Of a stretch of 64,000 nt of DNA, positions 1 to 9,715 are shown piece by piece. The DNA is taken from the NCBI GenBank assembly GCA_963691655.1, contig OY829326.1, forward strand, positions 71,603,235 through 71,667,234, written 5' to 3'. Position 1 is the first letter of the stretch, and each line of letters opens with the position of its first letter. Both the position numbers and the translations under genes were made by a program. Below the pieces are notes generated by a model. It was not told where the DNA came from and ran no database searches. It was given only the letters and a program-made list of their open reading frames with translations. This DNA comes from Toxonevra muliebris (lineage: Eukaryota; Arthropoda; Insecta; Diptera; Pallopteridae).

Positions 1-362
1 TCTGCTTGTGGTTTCGTTGTTTTTTCTTCGTTAAGTTCTAAACATGGCGTCATTCAGCTAGATGAGTGTGTTCACCACTCGACTATTAATTTATGCAATT
101 GAAGGGTTGCATTTTCATTTTAATTTACAATTCTTCTTAGACTTAGCAATTTTACATAAAATAAAAATGTCCCTTCATGGGCAAATAATAAAAAATAACT
201 TAACACTTAAAGAATAACAAATTAATAATTCAAAAAGAAAATAATAAAGTAAAATAAACAATTTATGATAATATAAAATGACTCCACTGGTGAGACGCAA
301 ACGACGGGGTGGGCCGACTTGCGTCCTCACAACATATGTATATTTAGGCGTATGTGTGTATG
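1..362. other. AT-rich flank left of mariner copy A
   Basis: I see no supportable gene here. An 83-codon minus-strand frame exists but has low-complexity, intron-like composition and no recognisable domain. The stretch ends at the TA dinucleotide that flanks the mariner. Confidence 0.5.
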
Positions 363-364
363 TA

Positions 365-1581
365 TTGGGAGTATGAATGTATAAGCTCGTAATTGTGACT
401 AACTTCATATTTATCATATGCGCCATTTTTTTGACATTGACAGCTATTCTATCTCGAAGAAAATACTATAAGAATTGATCTGTCAAATAATTTTCATAAT
501 TTTACAAAAATGTTTTACTTTAGCTGAAAATGTCGAATTTCGTGCGAACAAAACAACATTTGCGGGAAGTTTTAATTTGCTTCTTCCATTTAAAGAAAAA
601 CGCAACTGAAGCACATCGTTTACTCATTGAAGCTTATCCTGACTGTGTTATAGACACTAGAATGTGTCAGGTGTGATTTTGATGTTGAAGACAGGGAACG
701 TTCAGGCGGCCCGAAAAAGTTCGAAGATGAAGAATTGAAGGCATTACTCGAAGAAGATTCATGTCAAACGCAACAAGAACTTGCAGAATCTTTAGGAGTT
801 GATCAATCAACCATTTCTAAATGATTAAAAGCATTGGGAATGATTCAAAAGCAAGGAAATTGGGTGCCGTACGAATTGAAGCCGAGAGACGTCGAACGAC
901 GATTTTTCAAATGTGAACTGCTGATTGAACGACAGAAAAGAAAGGGTTTTCTCCATCGTAAAAAATCATAGGGACCGCTCGGACATGCATCAACATCAAC
1001 GGCAAAGCCGAACATCCATGGATCCAAGCTCATGCTGTGTATTTGGTGGGATATGAAAGGTGTCGTGTATTATGAGCTGTTGAAACCGAATGAAACAATC
1101 ACTGGCGACCGCTACCGACTACAATTGATGCGTTTGAGCCGAGCATTAAAGGATAAGAGGCCAGAATATGAGAATAGACACGACGAAGTTATTCTTCAGC
1201 ACGACAATGCTCGGCCGCATGTTGCAAGGCAAGTAAAAACATACTTGGAAACGCTAAAATGGGAAGTGCTACCCCACCCGCCGTATTCTCCAGACATTGC
1301 TCCTTCTGATTACCACTTGTTCCGATCGATGACACATGGCTTGGCTGAACAGCATTTCCGTTCTTTCGAAGAACTCAAAAAATGGGTCGATTCGTGGATA
1401 GCCTCAAAAGATGAGGAGTTATTTCGACGCGGAATCCGTATGCTACCAGAAAGATGGGAAAAGGTTGTGGCTAACGATGGACAATACTTTAAAGAATAAA
1501 TTTATAATCACTTTTTCACAATAAATAATAATTCATAATAAATTACGGAAAAAATACGAGTTTATACATTCATACTCCCAA
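365..1581 (+). mobile_element. mariner transposon, copy A (inactive)
   Basis: This is a 1,217-bp mariner-type element. Both ends carry the same inverted repeat of about 27 bp, beginning TTGGGAGTATGAATGTATAA, and the insertion is flanked by TA (363-364 and 1582-1583), the target duplication of the Tc1/mariner superfamily. A second copy at 43161-44385 in the opposite orientation has the same termini and nearly the same body. Copy A lies just before a piggyBac transposase fragment that starts within about 10 bp of its right TA, so it may have landed in or beside that older element. The termini look intact, so it could in principle be mobilised by a transposase supplied elsewhere (inference). Confidence 0.93.
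530..1499 (+). pseudogene. mariner transposase pseudogene (copy A)
   Basis: This would encode a DD34D mariner transposase, which cuts and pastes the element using an N-terminal helix-turn-helix domain and a C-terminal DDE/D domain. The ATG at 530 opens a reading frame with the typical mariner N-terminus. It breaks near 670, where a deletion removes part of the helix-turn-helix region and creates TGA. Another stop (TGA) lies near 823. Near 959 a 48-bp in-frame deletion relative to copy B, bounded by CGT microhomology, removes the segment holding the first catalytic aspartate, and TAG follows. From 1032 to 1499 the C-terminal 155 residues are open, with the second aspartate in HDNARPH and the third in APSDYHLF, 34 residues apart. 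The protein cannot be functional. Confidence 0.92.
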
Positions 1582-1587
1582 TATTAA

Positions 1588-2760
1588 TGTGTGACTGAGT
1601 TGTGGGATGATAAGCGTGGACGACCTATATTCAAAGCAACGATTTGATGACAAGAATGACCGTGCTGAGCGACGGGAGAGGGACAAGCTTGCTGCTATTC
1701 GCAATGTGTTCGATAAATGGAATCAAAATCTAAAGTCATTGCATGCCCTTTGAGATTGTTTTACTGTGGACGAGCAACTAATTCCATATCGCGGCAAATC
1801 GCCATTTACACAATATATCCCATCCAAATCTTATAAATATGGCATAAAAGCATGGGTTTTATGTGATGCGCGTTCATACTTTGCATACAATATGCAAATC
1901 TATACTGGACGAGACAGAATTTGCGCTCCAGAGACAAATCAGGGTCAACGTGTGTTTTTGGAGCTAACACAAGGCTTATGCGGTTGTAATGTGACATGCG
2001 ATAATTTTTTTAGGTCTCATGAATTGGCAAAACAATTGAAAAAGCAGAAAATGACGATTGTTGGCACCATAAGGAAAAATCGCAAAGAAATACCAATCCT
2101 TTTGGATATGAAAAAAAAAAACAAATTTCTATTCAGATTTTGTGTTTGACCACACATTGCGTCTTTCAATGGTTTCATATATGCCGAAGAGAAATAAATG
2201 CGTTACTTTACTTAGTACATTACATACTAAAAAAGAAATTCAAAATTCCCAACAGAAGAAACCGGAAATAATTCACTACTACAATGAAACAAAAGGTGGT
2301 GTGGATGTTTTGGACAAAAGAATCGGTACGTATCGCTGCAAACGCAAAGTTAATCGATGGCCAATGGCTATTTTTGCCAATATGATCGATGTTTCCGCTT
2401 TCAATTCTTTTGTCATATTTACTGAACTGAACCCATTATGGAAAGAAAAAGAAGAAAAAATATCGTCGTCGTCTTTTTATCATTGATGTTGCTGAATCAT
2501 TGGTGGTTCCACATATTGAATCGAGGAAGTGTTTACCGAAGTCGGGCAATGCAAATGCATTTGCAAAGTAGATAAAAGGTATCACAGATGACTCAAATGA
2601 ACCATCAACTAGTCGAAGTTTGGAAAAATTTCCAAAATCAAATCAAAGATCGCGTTGTCATATTTGCACATAAAAAAAAATCGAAATTCCTACAGAAATC
2701 GTTGTAACAAATGTAAAAAATGTGTGTGTCCTGAACACCATTTCATAATATGCAATGCGT
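1588..2760 (+). pseudogene. piggyBac-like transposase pseudogene
   Basis: This is a decayed piggyBac transposase (DDE_Tnp_1_7 type). It starts with a segment reading ELWDDKRGRPIFKAT at 1594, matching the conserved GRPIFRAT block, then shifts frame into an RFDDK stretch at about 1640. The first catalytic aspartate lies in the VDEQLIPYRG block (about 1766-1795), the second in CDNFF (about 1998) and the third in KGGVDVLDKRIGTYRC (about 2290-2340). The frame shifts near 2140 and again after 2480. The far 3' part (2650-2760) still shows the C-terminal cysteine/histidine zinc-finger pattern, split by a frameshift in an A-run. The N-terminal quarter and the termini are not visible, so this is a fragment. 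I found no TTAA-flanked ends that would define an element. Confidence 0.88.
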
Positions 2761-3167
2761 ATAGAATTTTCATGAATTGTTTTTTGTTTTATTCTAAATT
2801 AAATTAATCATCAATAAAAAAAACAAATAAAAAATATTTCCAATTAATTATATGATTTTTTACTGTTTGCATCAAATTGATGCACGACGTGCTTTTTGTT
2901 TCTAAAAATATCCGATGGATGCGGGTTAAAAAAATTTCACGTTTATAAAAATGATCCTACCCAACAAACAACACTGTGCAACAATTTTAGGACCATGTAA
3001 TCTAACGGAGAAGCGACCAACACAGGTCGGTAGACCTGGTGCAGAGTAACAAAATTCTAAGAGGGTTTTAAAAAGTTAGCTCGCGTATGTGTATACGTAT
3101 TCGTATACGATATGTTTAGAGTTTAAAAATCATTTTGCACTTAAGTACGTGCTTGGCCATCATTGCT
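2761..3167. other. AT-rich spacer
   Basis: No gene seen. It contains a short 6-bp-stem inverted repeat (CAGGTC/GACCTG, 3023-3038) and a near-palindrome around 3089-3110. Neither can be tied to a function. Confidence 0.4.
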
Positions 3168-3171
3168 TTAA

Positions 3172-3303
3172 CCCATTAAGGGCGAGCGGGAATCAAAGTA
3201 GATAGATGAAGAAAGTAACTTGAGAAAACAAAAATATTTTTGAACTTGGATCAGGAACTGCTCAGCGACAAGGTGCTATATGGCACCGCTAGGCATTACT
3301 GGG
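3172..3303. mobile_element. short piggyBac-type MITE, TTAA-flanked
   Basis: This 132-bp segment is bounded by TTAA on both sides (3168-3171 and 3304-3307). Its ends are imperfect inverted repeats: CCCATTAAGGGCGAGCGG on the left, and CCCAGTAATGCCTAGCGG when the right end is read inward. TTAA duplications and CCC-starting termini are hallmarks of piggyBac-superfamily elements. The segment is too short to code, so it would depend on a transposase in trans. The repeats are diverged, so this is an old copy. Confidence 0.7.
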
Positions 3304-3307
3304 TTAA

Positions 3308-3682
3308 GCTAACAACGAGATAAAAGTAAACGATGGTAACGAGGATGAAAAAAATTACGAAAAAATAAATTAATTAAAAAACAAAAAATTTTTTAAATTT
3401 TTAAAGTTGAAAAATAAAAAAAAATTTTTTTTTTAAAAATGGATGTTTTGATAAAAAAATAATGAACTGCATTTTTAATTTTTTTTTCACTTTTAAACAT
3501 TTTGATGCCAATAAAAATTGTGACTTAGCAGAGCAAAACGGATCACGAATTCAGACTCAGCGACCCCTCATTACCCTAAGTACACTTGTCCCGTCTCTGC
3601 ACATTTTTGGCTCTTGAACAGTAATTATTGGTGAAAAACCTCGTTTTATACCCAATGGTGAATCGTAAGTAACGCAGGAATT
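3308..3682. other. AT-rich spacer
   Basis: No gene seen. It consists mostly of A- and T-runs between the TTAA MITE and the hAT-like MITE. Confidence 0.4.
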
Positions 3683-3690
3683 ACCCAAAT

Positions 3691-4396
3691 CAGGGCCGTA
3701 GCTAGAAATTTTTTTCGGGGGGGGGGGGGGGGGGGGCGGTTTCATTCGAAGAAAATATTCATAAATAATTTTTATCAAACTGATTTTTAAATACAATAAA
3801 TTAAATCAATGATAAAATTTTAGAATTGGTGATCTGAGCAGTAATGCATTAGAAAATTTATTATATATTAAGAATGCCTGGGTTTTGCTAATAAGATGGA
3901 GTTTTTGCGAAAGAATTTTTCAGGTTGAACACGAATCTGAGGTCACGTCACGTTTTAAGAAAAAAATGGGATTCAAGCAAGTCTAATTTTACAAGGATCT
4001 GACAATTTTTTCTATTTTTTTTTAATTTTTAAACTTTTCAAACTGATTCATGACGAAACTTTAAATCAATAACAGTTACTGACCTAGAAAAACTATGAAT
4101 GCAGGAGTGCTCAGTATCACCTTCTTTTTTTGAATCTGTAGTCAAACCTCATGTCGAAGGAAACAAATCGGATTCGATCGCATAGTGTAACTAAGATTTC
4201 AAATTTATTTTTTACATTCGAATTTTTAAAAAAAAAAAAAAAAACAAATGGAAGTAAAAAATATCGTTAAATAGATTTTATTTTGACTTTTTTTCCATCC
4301 ATTGGCAATTAATCTCAAAAATTAGAATAAAGTTTCCACATTTCGGGGGGGGGGAGGGGCTGAACCCCCAAAACCTCCCCCCTAAATACGGCCTTG
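3691..4396 (+). mobile_element. hAT-like MITE with G-runs, copy 1
   Basis: This 706-bp non-coding element starts CAGGGCCGTAGCTAG and ends with the reverse complement of CAAGGCCGTATTTAG, giving short imperfect terminal inverted repeats. It is flanked by near-identical 8-bp direct repeats, ACCCAAAT (3683-3690) and ACCCATAT (4397-4404), the target-duplication length of hAT transposons. A run of 20 G lies just inside the left end (about 3717-3736) and a G-rich block (about 4345-4360) with a short C-run just after it lies near the right end. Other copies are at 13662-14568, about 17950-18997, about 33125-33381 and from 40584. No transposase frame is present. Confidence 0.85.
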
Positions 4397-4404
4397 ACCC
4401 ATAT

Positions 4405-5104
4405 GTATGTTCCTTATAAGCTCCGAAACATTTCGTATAAATAAAACTTCTTACTATTTACATTTTACTAAAATTTCAAATAAATTTTAGTTATGGAAAA
4501 TTATGAAAAAAAATTATTAAATTAAAATTAGTTTAATTAATCATAAACTTTAAAAATTTAATCTATTTAGATTTTCACAGATTTAAAATTGTCTACATTA
4601 TCGAAAAAAATCAGGCCAAAAAAAAAAAACCTATTAAAAGCTTTTTATAATAAAGCAAAAGACCGCAAGCTACTCACCATTTACTCACTTAATATTTAAC
4701 TTAATGCTTTTAGTTTTATAATGCATTCGAGAAAAAATTATTAATAATTTCGCTATCAAGCAAATCAGTTATTAACCTTTTAACCCAAGATTTCCTCTTC
4801 CACGCCGCGTAAATAGTAAAAAGAACCGCAGAAAAGAAACTCTTGCCAGAAAAACCAAAATTTACTTTAAAAACTTTTAACATTATATATGCACGCTATA
4901 ATCACATTAAAAGTAAACGATATGCAAATGTTAACAACAAAACTTACCTTCCACCTCCCCATACTTCCATTTGAGTCATTCACTCAAGTTCTAAGTTACT
5001 CTACCTAGAACAACTTGAGAAAAGTTATTTTTTTTTTTTAGGTAAAACTTTTCTTACTTATATCCTCACAATAAAACTGCCGTAGTAAATTTAAGTCACA
5101 CATA
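4405..5104. other. AT-rich spacer
   Basis: No gene seen. Minus-strand splice-like signals bracket 4949-5003, but every frame of that piece is closed by stops. Confidence 0.4.
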
Positions 5105-5235
5105 ATAAAGTAACAAAACATAAACAAAAAAAACAAAAAACAAAAAATTTAGTAGCAAAATTTTTAACATGCCACACATCACGTAAGTGGCAAATTTTTT
5201 AGCACACATTACACACTCACACACACACACACAAG
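5105..5235 (+). repeat. segment repeated in inverted orientation at 6.9-7.1 kb
   Basis: The stretch around AACATGCCACACATCACGTA through the CA-rich tract reads, in reverse complement, like 6877-7070. The 6.9-kb copy is interrupted by a 75-bp SINE-tail insertion; this copy is not, so it shows the site before insertion. Confidence 0.8.
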
Positions 5236-6194
5236 TAGTACACACGTACGAGTACATAAGTGGCAATATCTGCTGTTGCTGCTGCGGAAACGGAAGTGGC
5301 TATACATGTGTAACTACTCGCTTATGTGTAGCATGTAAAACTTCTCGTACATTCATTCTATGCTTGAGTGAAACTTTTAAGTTATCACGTCGTTAGTGTG
5401 TGTTGTAATTTTGTGTGTGTTTTTTATACGTACACTTTAATAAAAATAAAATAATGTAATTTTGTGTAAAATAAACAACGGAAATATGCGCCAATCAACA
5501 ACGCTTTAATTCAATTAAAATCAAACTATTCTTTTTCTTACGATGGCGTCCCTTTTCATTTGTCTAATGTGTGTAGATGTTTGCGGTTACGTCAAGTCAA
5601 TTAAACTTTTTTTGTGGAAAATAATACATAAACTTTTGAATTTTTGAAGACAAAGGAAGATGTGTGAAATGCTAATGTGTGTGTGTGTCTGCGAGTGTTT
5701 GTTCACTTAAAATCGGCATACTTAAGACACTTTGAGTTGACTTCATTTGAATTGAGAATTTCTTAAGTTTTATTCAGAAGTTTTCTTCTATTCAGAATCT
5801 ATTCAATCAAATGAGTTGCAGTGTTTTGTGTATTAATATATAAGAACAAATGATTCTAGTTTGCTTTTGAATTTCAGACAATAATTTTCCATTAGAAAAT
5901 AGTAATGAAGGTGCTGGAGACAAAATTCGATAAAATAATGCAGCCATAGTGCGAAAGTCTAGTGTTGGAAAACGAAATGTTCCAAGGATATTAACAGTTG
6001 TAGTTAATAATGAAGTTAATAACATGAAAATAAAATAAAATCATGCTCTCATATTTTCTTTGTGACATTTAGACTGCTAAAGAATGAGAATGCTAATACA
6101 ATGTTGAGGGGATTTCCTCTTAAGAATGAATATTTTTTAAGAAATTTTAATTTTCTACTTTTCTCCTCATTTTTTAATGATAATAAGCTGGCTG
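5236..6194. other. spacer between inverted repeat and SINE
   Basis: No supportable gene. Short GT/CA-rich tracts are present near 5400 and 5670-5690. Confidence 0.4.
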
Positions 6195-6200
6195 CATTTA

Positions 6201-6504
6201 GGTTAGGTTGGAGTGGCTGTCGAGAGACACACTTAGGCCTGAACGACCCATTGTGATACCACATAGTTGGACCTACAGTTTAACGCCGATTCCGAACGGC
6301 GGTGTGGTAATTTCTTATCGGCTTGGTGGTTTTGCCATTACCAACCAATGTGTGTACTTGCACTATTTTATAATTCTCATATACTTCATATTGATAATGA
6401 ATATAAGAAAGTTATGAAAGTTAACCACCAGACGAAGGCGGGAATCGAACCCGAACCTCCCAGATGAAAGTCTAGTGCACTATCTACTAGGCTATCGAGG
6501 TCGT
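6201..6504 (-). mobile_element. tRNA-derived SINE, family A, copy 1
   Basis: This 304-bp SINE lies on the minus strand between short CATTTA repeats (6195-6200 and 6505-6510). Its 5' head is tRNA-like: an A-box-like stretch at about 6479-6494 and a B box matching GGTTCGATTCC at 6441-6451. The presumed anticodon loop reads CTTTCAT, which hints at a tRNA-Glu ancestor (tentative). A central core lies around 6269-6307. The 3' part, at the left on the plus strand, contains a TGTC/GACA hairpin (6218-6229) and ends in TTAGG-like repeats. That 3' region resembles the 3' end of the LINE at 44443-46343. Copy 2 at 40155-40458 has the same length. Confidence 0.88.
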
Positions 6505-6510
6505 CATTTA

Positions 6511-6876
6511 AATTTATAGAATTTTTGAAAAATTTATTTTAGCGCTGTAAGCCGAGTTCAGAAAATGTATTGAGTTTCAGTGTCCCAGAAAACTTTGCCC
6601 CTTTTAAAAGCAAAATGCTAAGGTTTTTTAAACATTTTCATTCAAAAAAAAAGGTCGAAGAATTATACATCAAACTTATTGTTCATAAAATAAAATTGTT
6701 TAGTTATTTATAATTTCTACAGGTTTCTTACTTCTAAAGGGCTCATATCTGCAGAAATGAATTTTTCAGGATAAGCTAAAAACTGAAAACTCTAAAAACA
6801 ACTGAAGATAATACAATATTTTCTGATGGGTTTATTTTCGACATATTCCATTTTATATGTTGACCTAAAATTTAGC
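6511..6876. other. AT-rich spacer
   Basis: No gene seen between the SINE and the inverted repeat copy. Confidence 0.4.
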
Positions 6877-7070
6877 ATACGTGTGTGTGAGTGTGTAATG
6901 TGTGCTAAAAAATTTGCCACTTACGTGATGTGTGGTTAGGTTAGGTTAGGTTGGAGTGGCTGTCGAGAGACACACTTAGGCCTGAACGGCCCATTGTGAT
7001 ACCACATACCACGTGATGTGTGGCATGTTAAAGATTTTGCTACAAAAATTTTTGTTTTTCTTTTTTTTGT
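6877..7070 (-). repeat. inverted copy of 5.1-5.2 kb segment, interrupted
   Basis: This matches the reverse complement of about 5105-5235 on both sides of a 75-bp insertion. The inserted piece is described separately. Confidence 0.8.
6936..7010 (-). mobile_element. tail-only insertion of SINE family A
   Basis: These 75 bp correspond to only the 3' tail of SINE family A: TTAGG repeats, hairpin TGTCGAGAGACA, then the GGCCTGAACGGCCC block. They are flanked by a perfect 13-bp direct repeat, ACGTGATGTGTGG (6923-6935 and 7011-7023). This is the structure expected for a severely 5'-truncated target-primed insertion. The related uninterrupted sequence at about 5165-5195 contains the 13-mer once. Confidence 0.88.
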
Positions 7071-7354
7071 TTTCTTTTCAAAATAAACTGATTGAAAACC
7101 CGAAAATAATAAAAAAAAAAATATCGAGGAAATATTTTTATTGATCAAAACAAAAAATATTGTTATTGATAAACACAAACAAAATTTTGTTTAAAAAACA
7201 TTTTCAAGAGTTTCCACCGAAGTACGACTTTACAAAAATTTATAGAAATTCATTCGAATTCATAAAAAACTTTAAGTTTTTGGAAAATACAGAATTTAGA
7301 ATCCAGATATGAACCCTAACGTGTGAATATATCGACGCATTCAACTCTTTCGGT

Positions 7355-8040
7355 ACCATGGTGACACCGGTGTCACAAAATTAATTTTTGCAATTTTTCA
7401 ACAACTATCCAATCAGTTTTTATAAATTAAGAGGTTTTGGAGGCGGAATTGACGGTTCTTTAATTTCAATTAAAAAAATTTACAAATATTTTTTTGGTAA
7501 CGGTACTGTGTGTTTTTTGTTAATTTTCTATTGCTCACATTTTTTTCTAAATTTATCAAAAAACTCCAAATTTTTAATAAATTGTGGAAAAAACTATTAA
7601 CTCAAACATAATTTCCCGTATTTTAAAATTTTTGTTTTATTATTTGGGAATACAAGTTTTGCTATGGGTCACCGGCGACCCTAAAATCTTCAATGGAAAG
7701 TTTTTAACAACTTTTTTTTACAATGAAATGGGGTGCGAAGAATGCGAATCGGGTTTGCTCTATCGCTTTTAGTTTCTTTACGGTCAAAAAAAGAGTTAAG
7801 TAAAAAATTTATATTAAGTTACTTTGTTCATCTTTAAAAAAATATCTAATCAAAATGTACAGAAAAATTTCGTCGAAAATTCCCATTGAGGGTCACTGGG
7901 TTACCGGTGACCTTCAGCGGTTTAAGCCTTTAGAAGCACAAAATGTCTTTTTTGATCCAAAAATAAGGGTCAGACAATGCGAAGCCGGATTCGGGTTTGT
8001 GCTATCTCCTCTGGGTTTTCTACATACTTCACAGAAAAAA
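7355..8040. repeat. three diverged repeats headed by GGTGACC-type dyads
   Basis: Three similar segments start near 7362, 7667 and 7890. Each opens with a palindromic block: GTGACACCGGTGTCAC, GGGTCACCGGCGACCC, and GGTCACTGGGTTACCGGTGACC respectively (the last with an internal spacer). The second and third then share GCGAA, GGGTTTG and CTAT blocks. They appear to be diverged copies of a unit of about 220-300 bp. Function is unknown. Confidence 0.5.
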
Positions 8041-8109
8041 CAAAAAAAAATTAAAATGGCTGAAAAGAGCCCTTCTCGAAATGATCGATTCAACTAATAC
8101 AATTCAAAT

Positions 8110-8430
8110 CAAGGTGAATTTAGATAACGTGGTAGTAGCAGCACAACAAGTATACCACAACAACAACAACAGGGCGTTGTTGTTGCGGCGATAATGGCGG
8201 AGCGGTCTTAATGTCAAAATCAGCTGACAAAAGCAGTAGTACAACACAAAAATGACAATGCATCTTTGTTGTTGCGGCCATTATGGCGGTTGAAAAAAAG
8301 TAAACAAACAATCAAAACGTAAACAAACTTTTGACAACCAGACTTCCTCACCACGAAAAAAAAATGGCGCCATAAAAAGCGAGAAGAAGAATGAGTTGCT
8401 GGTAACTCCACCTTATATAAATTCACCTTG
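8110..8430. mobile_element. 321-bp hAT-like MITE
   Basis: Terminal inverted repeats start CAAGGTGAATTTA at both ends and continue with a few mismatches for about 10 more bases. Perfect 8-bp direct repeats ATTCAAAT flank it (8102-8109 and 8431-8438). Inside, a GTTGTTGCGGC..TAATGGCGG-like block occurs twice in direct orientation (about 8179-8201 and 8267-8290). Non-coding. Confidence 0.87.
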
Positions 8431-8439
8431 ATTCAAATT

Positions 8440-9715
8440 CTTTCATAAGTATTAGTATTAAGCATCCTTGCGTATGACTATATTTGAGGCATGGTACGGC
8501 ATCTCGAAATACGACAAGGCTCCACAATTCTCTGGAAGGAAGCAAATAATACATAGTTTTCAAATGCAGTGTTTTTGAAAATTCGGAAGGGTGGAGGTAC
8601 AATGCCATTCGAACCAAAAGAAAAAAAAACCTCAAAAAATTACGTTATGATCAGAAGACGCATTTTTTTTATTCGCAATTAATTATTAGAAGACTCAAAT
8701 TTTAATCGCAAACTGGGGTTTTCGGTTCGCTGATGACAATCGTTTTAGGTTAGATATTTGAGATGTTCTTAAATAGAATATGGAAAGGTGAAAGAGCTAC
8801 TATCACGTATTGACCTCAGATTTGTTATAGATCCTCAAAGGGCCACTTTTTAAATTAAGCAGGTCTTTGCCTAACCAAAGCGCTGCATTTACACAAGAAA
8901 TCTTCAATGCCCTCGCTCGCTCAAGGGTCATTTAAACCAGAGTGTAAAATAAAGAATTTTGTTGGTTCACGAAATTCCAATTTTTTGATTCACGAAATTT
9001 TTGGTTTACAATTTTCTGCTTGATTCTGGCTTACTTTACACTTTGATCTAAACTCCGACTGTGATTCTGCATGTTTTCAAGGATAATTGATGTTTTCAAT
9101 GACAGCTTTGGCGACATTTTAATGTGTTCTTAGTGCTTTTTTTATAGTTCCACTCACCATTTTTATGAAGTGTAGACTCACTGCATAGTGGGGAAAAATG
9201 GCTAATCTACCGGCGAATAATCAAAAACAAGCTAATATTGTTGCTTGAAACATCGATTGATTTTTATTTTATTTAATTATAAATGAATTTCTTGATATTT
9301 TTGCATCGTTTTTAAATGTGTTTTGTTTTATTTATAAACGTTTAAAAATTAAGAGGCCCATAATTGTAAGAAAATTCTGGGTTTTGAGTCTGCAGTTCTT
9401 TTTATTATATTTCTAAAAACATGCTAGTGACACTTAAAAATGTTTGTGATGAATCTAGTTTACAATGTCAAATAATGAAAAGTTCAAGTTTGGAAGCAAC
9501 TATGTCTAAAAAATTAAAAACCAACAAAAATTTAAAGTAGTGATACAGAGTAGCATAACCTCATACTACGTTTTGCGCCTAGACGTCACATATTTTTTTG
9601 GGCTTTTTAAACTTTGGGGCGTATGAGCGATTTTTTATATACTTTATGTACACATTCTGTATTATGCCAATAAGTTATAAACCCTTGAAATTTTCTCATT
9701 ACTGTCTTCAGTAAA
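8440..9715. other. no recognisable feature
   Basis: AT-rich, with short frames only. Nothing here resembles a known domain or element end. Confidence 0.4.

Noticed and set aside
3085..3112. GTATACGTATTCGTATAC near-palindrome
   Set aside because: Short, common AT/GT wording with no repeated context.
4949..5003. Minus-strand exon between TTGTTCTAG and GTAAGT
   Set aside because: All three frames contain early stops, so it cannot be coding.
6430..6504. tRNA gene on the minus strand
   Set aside because: The A and B boxes belong to a 304-bp SINE found again at 40 kb; the acceptor stem does not close and no tRNA end is present.
6936..6953. TTAGGTTAGG repeats as interstitial telomere sequence
   Set aside because: They sit at the 3' end of SINE/LINE copies at three loci, and flies lack TTAGG telomeres; the tail explanation fits better.
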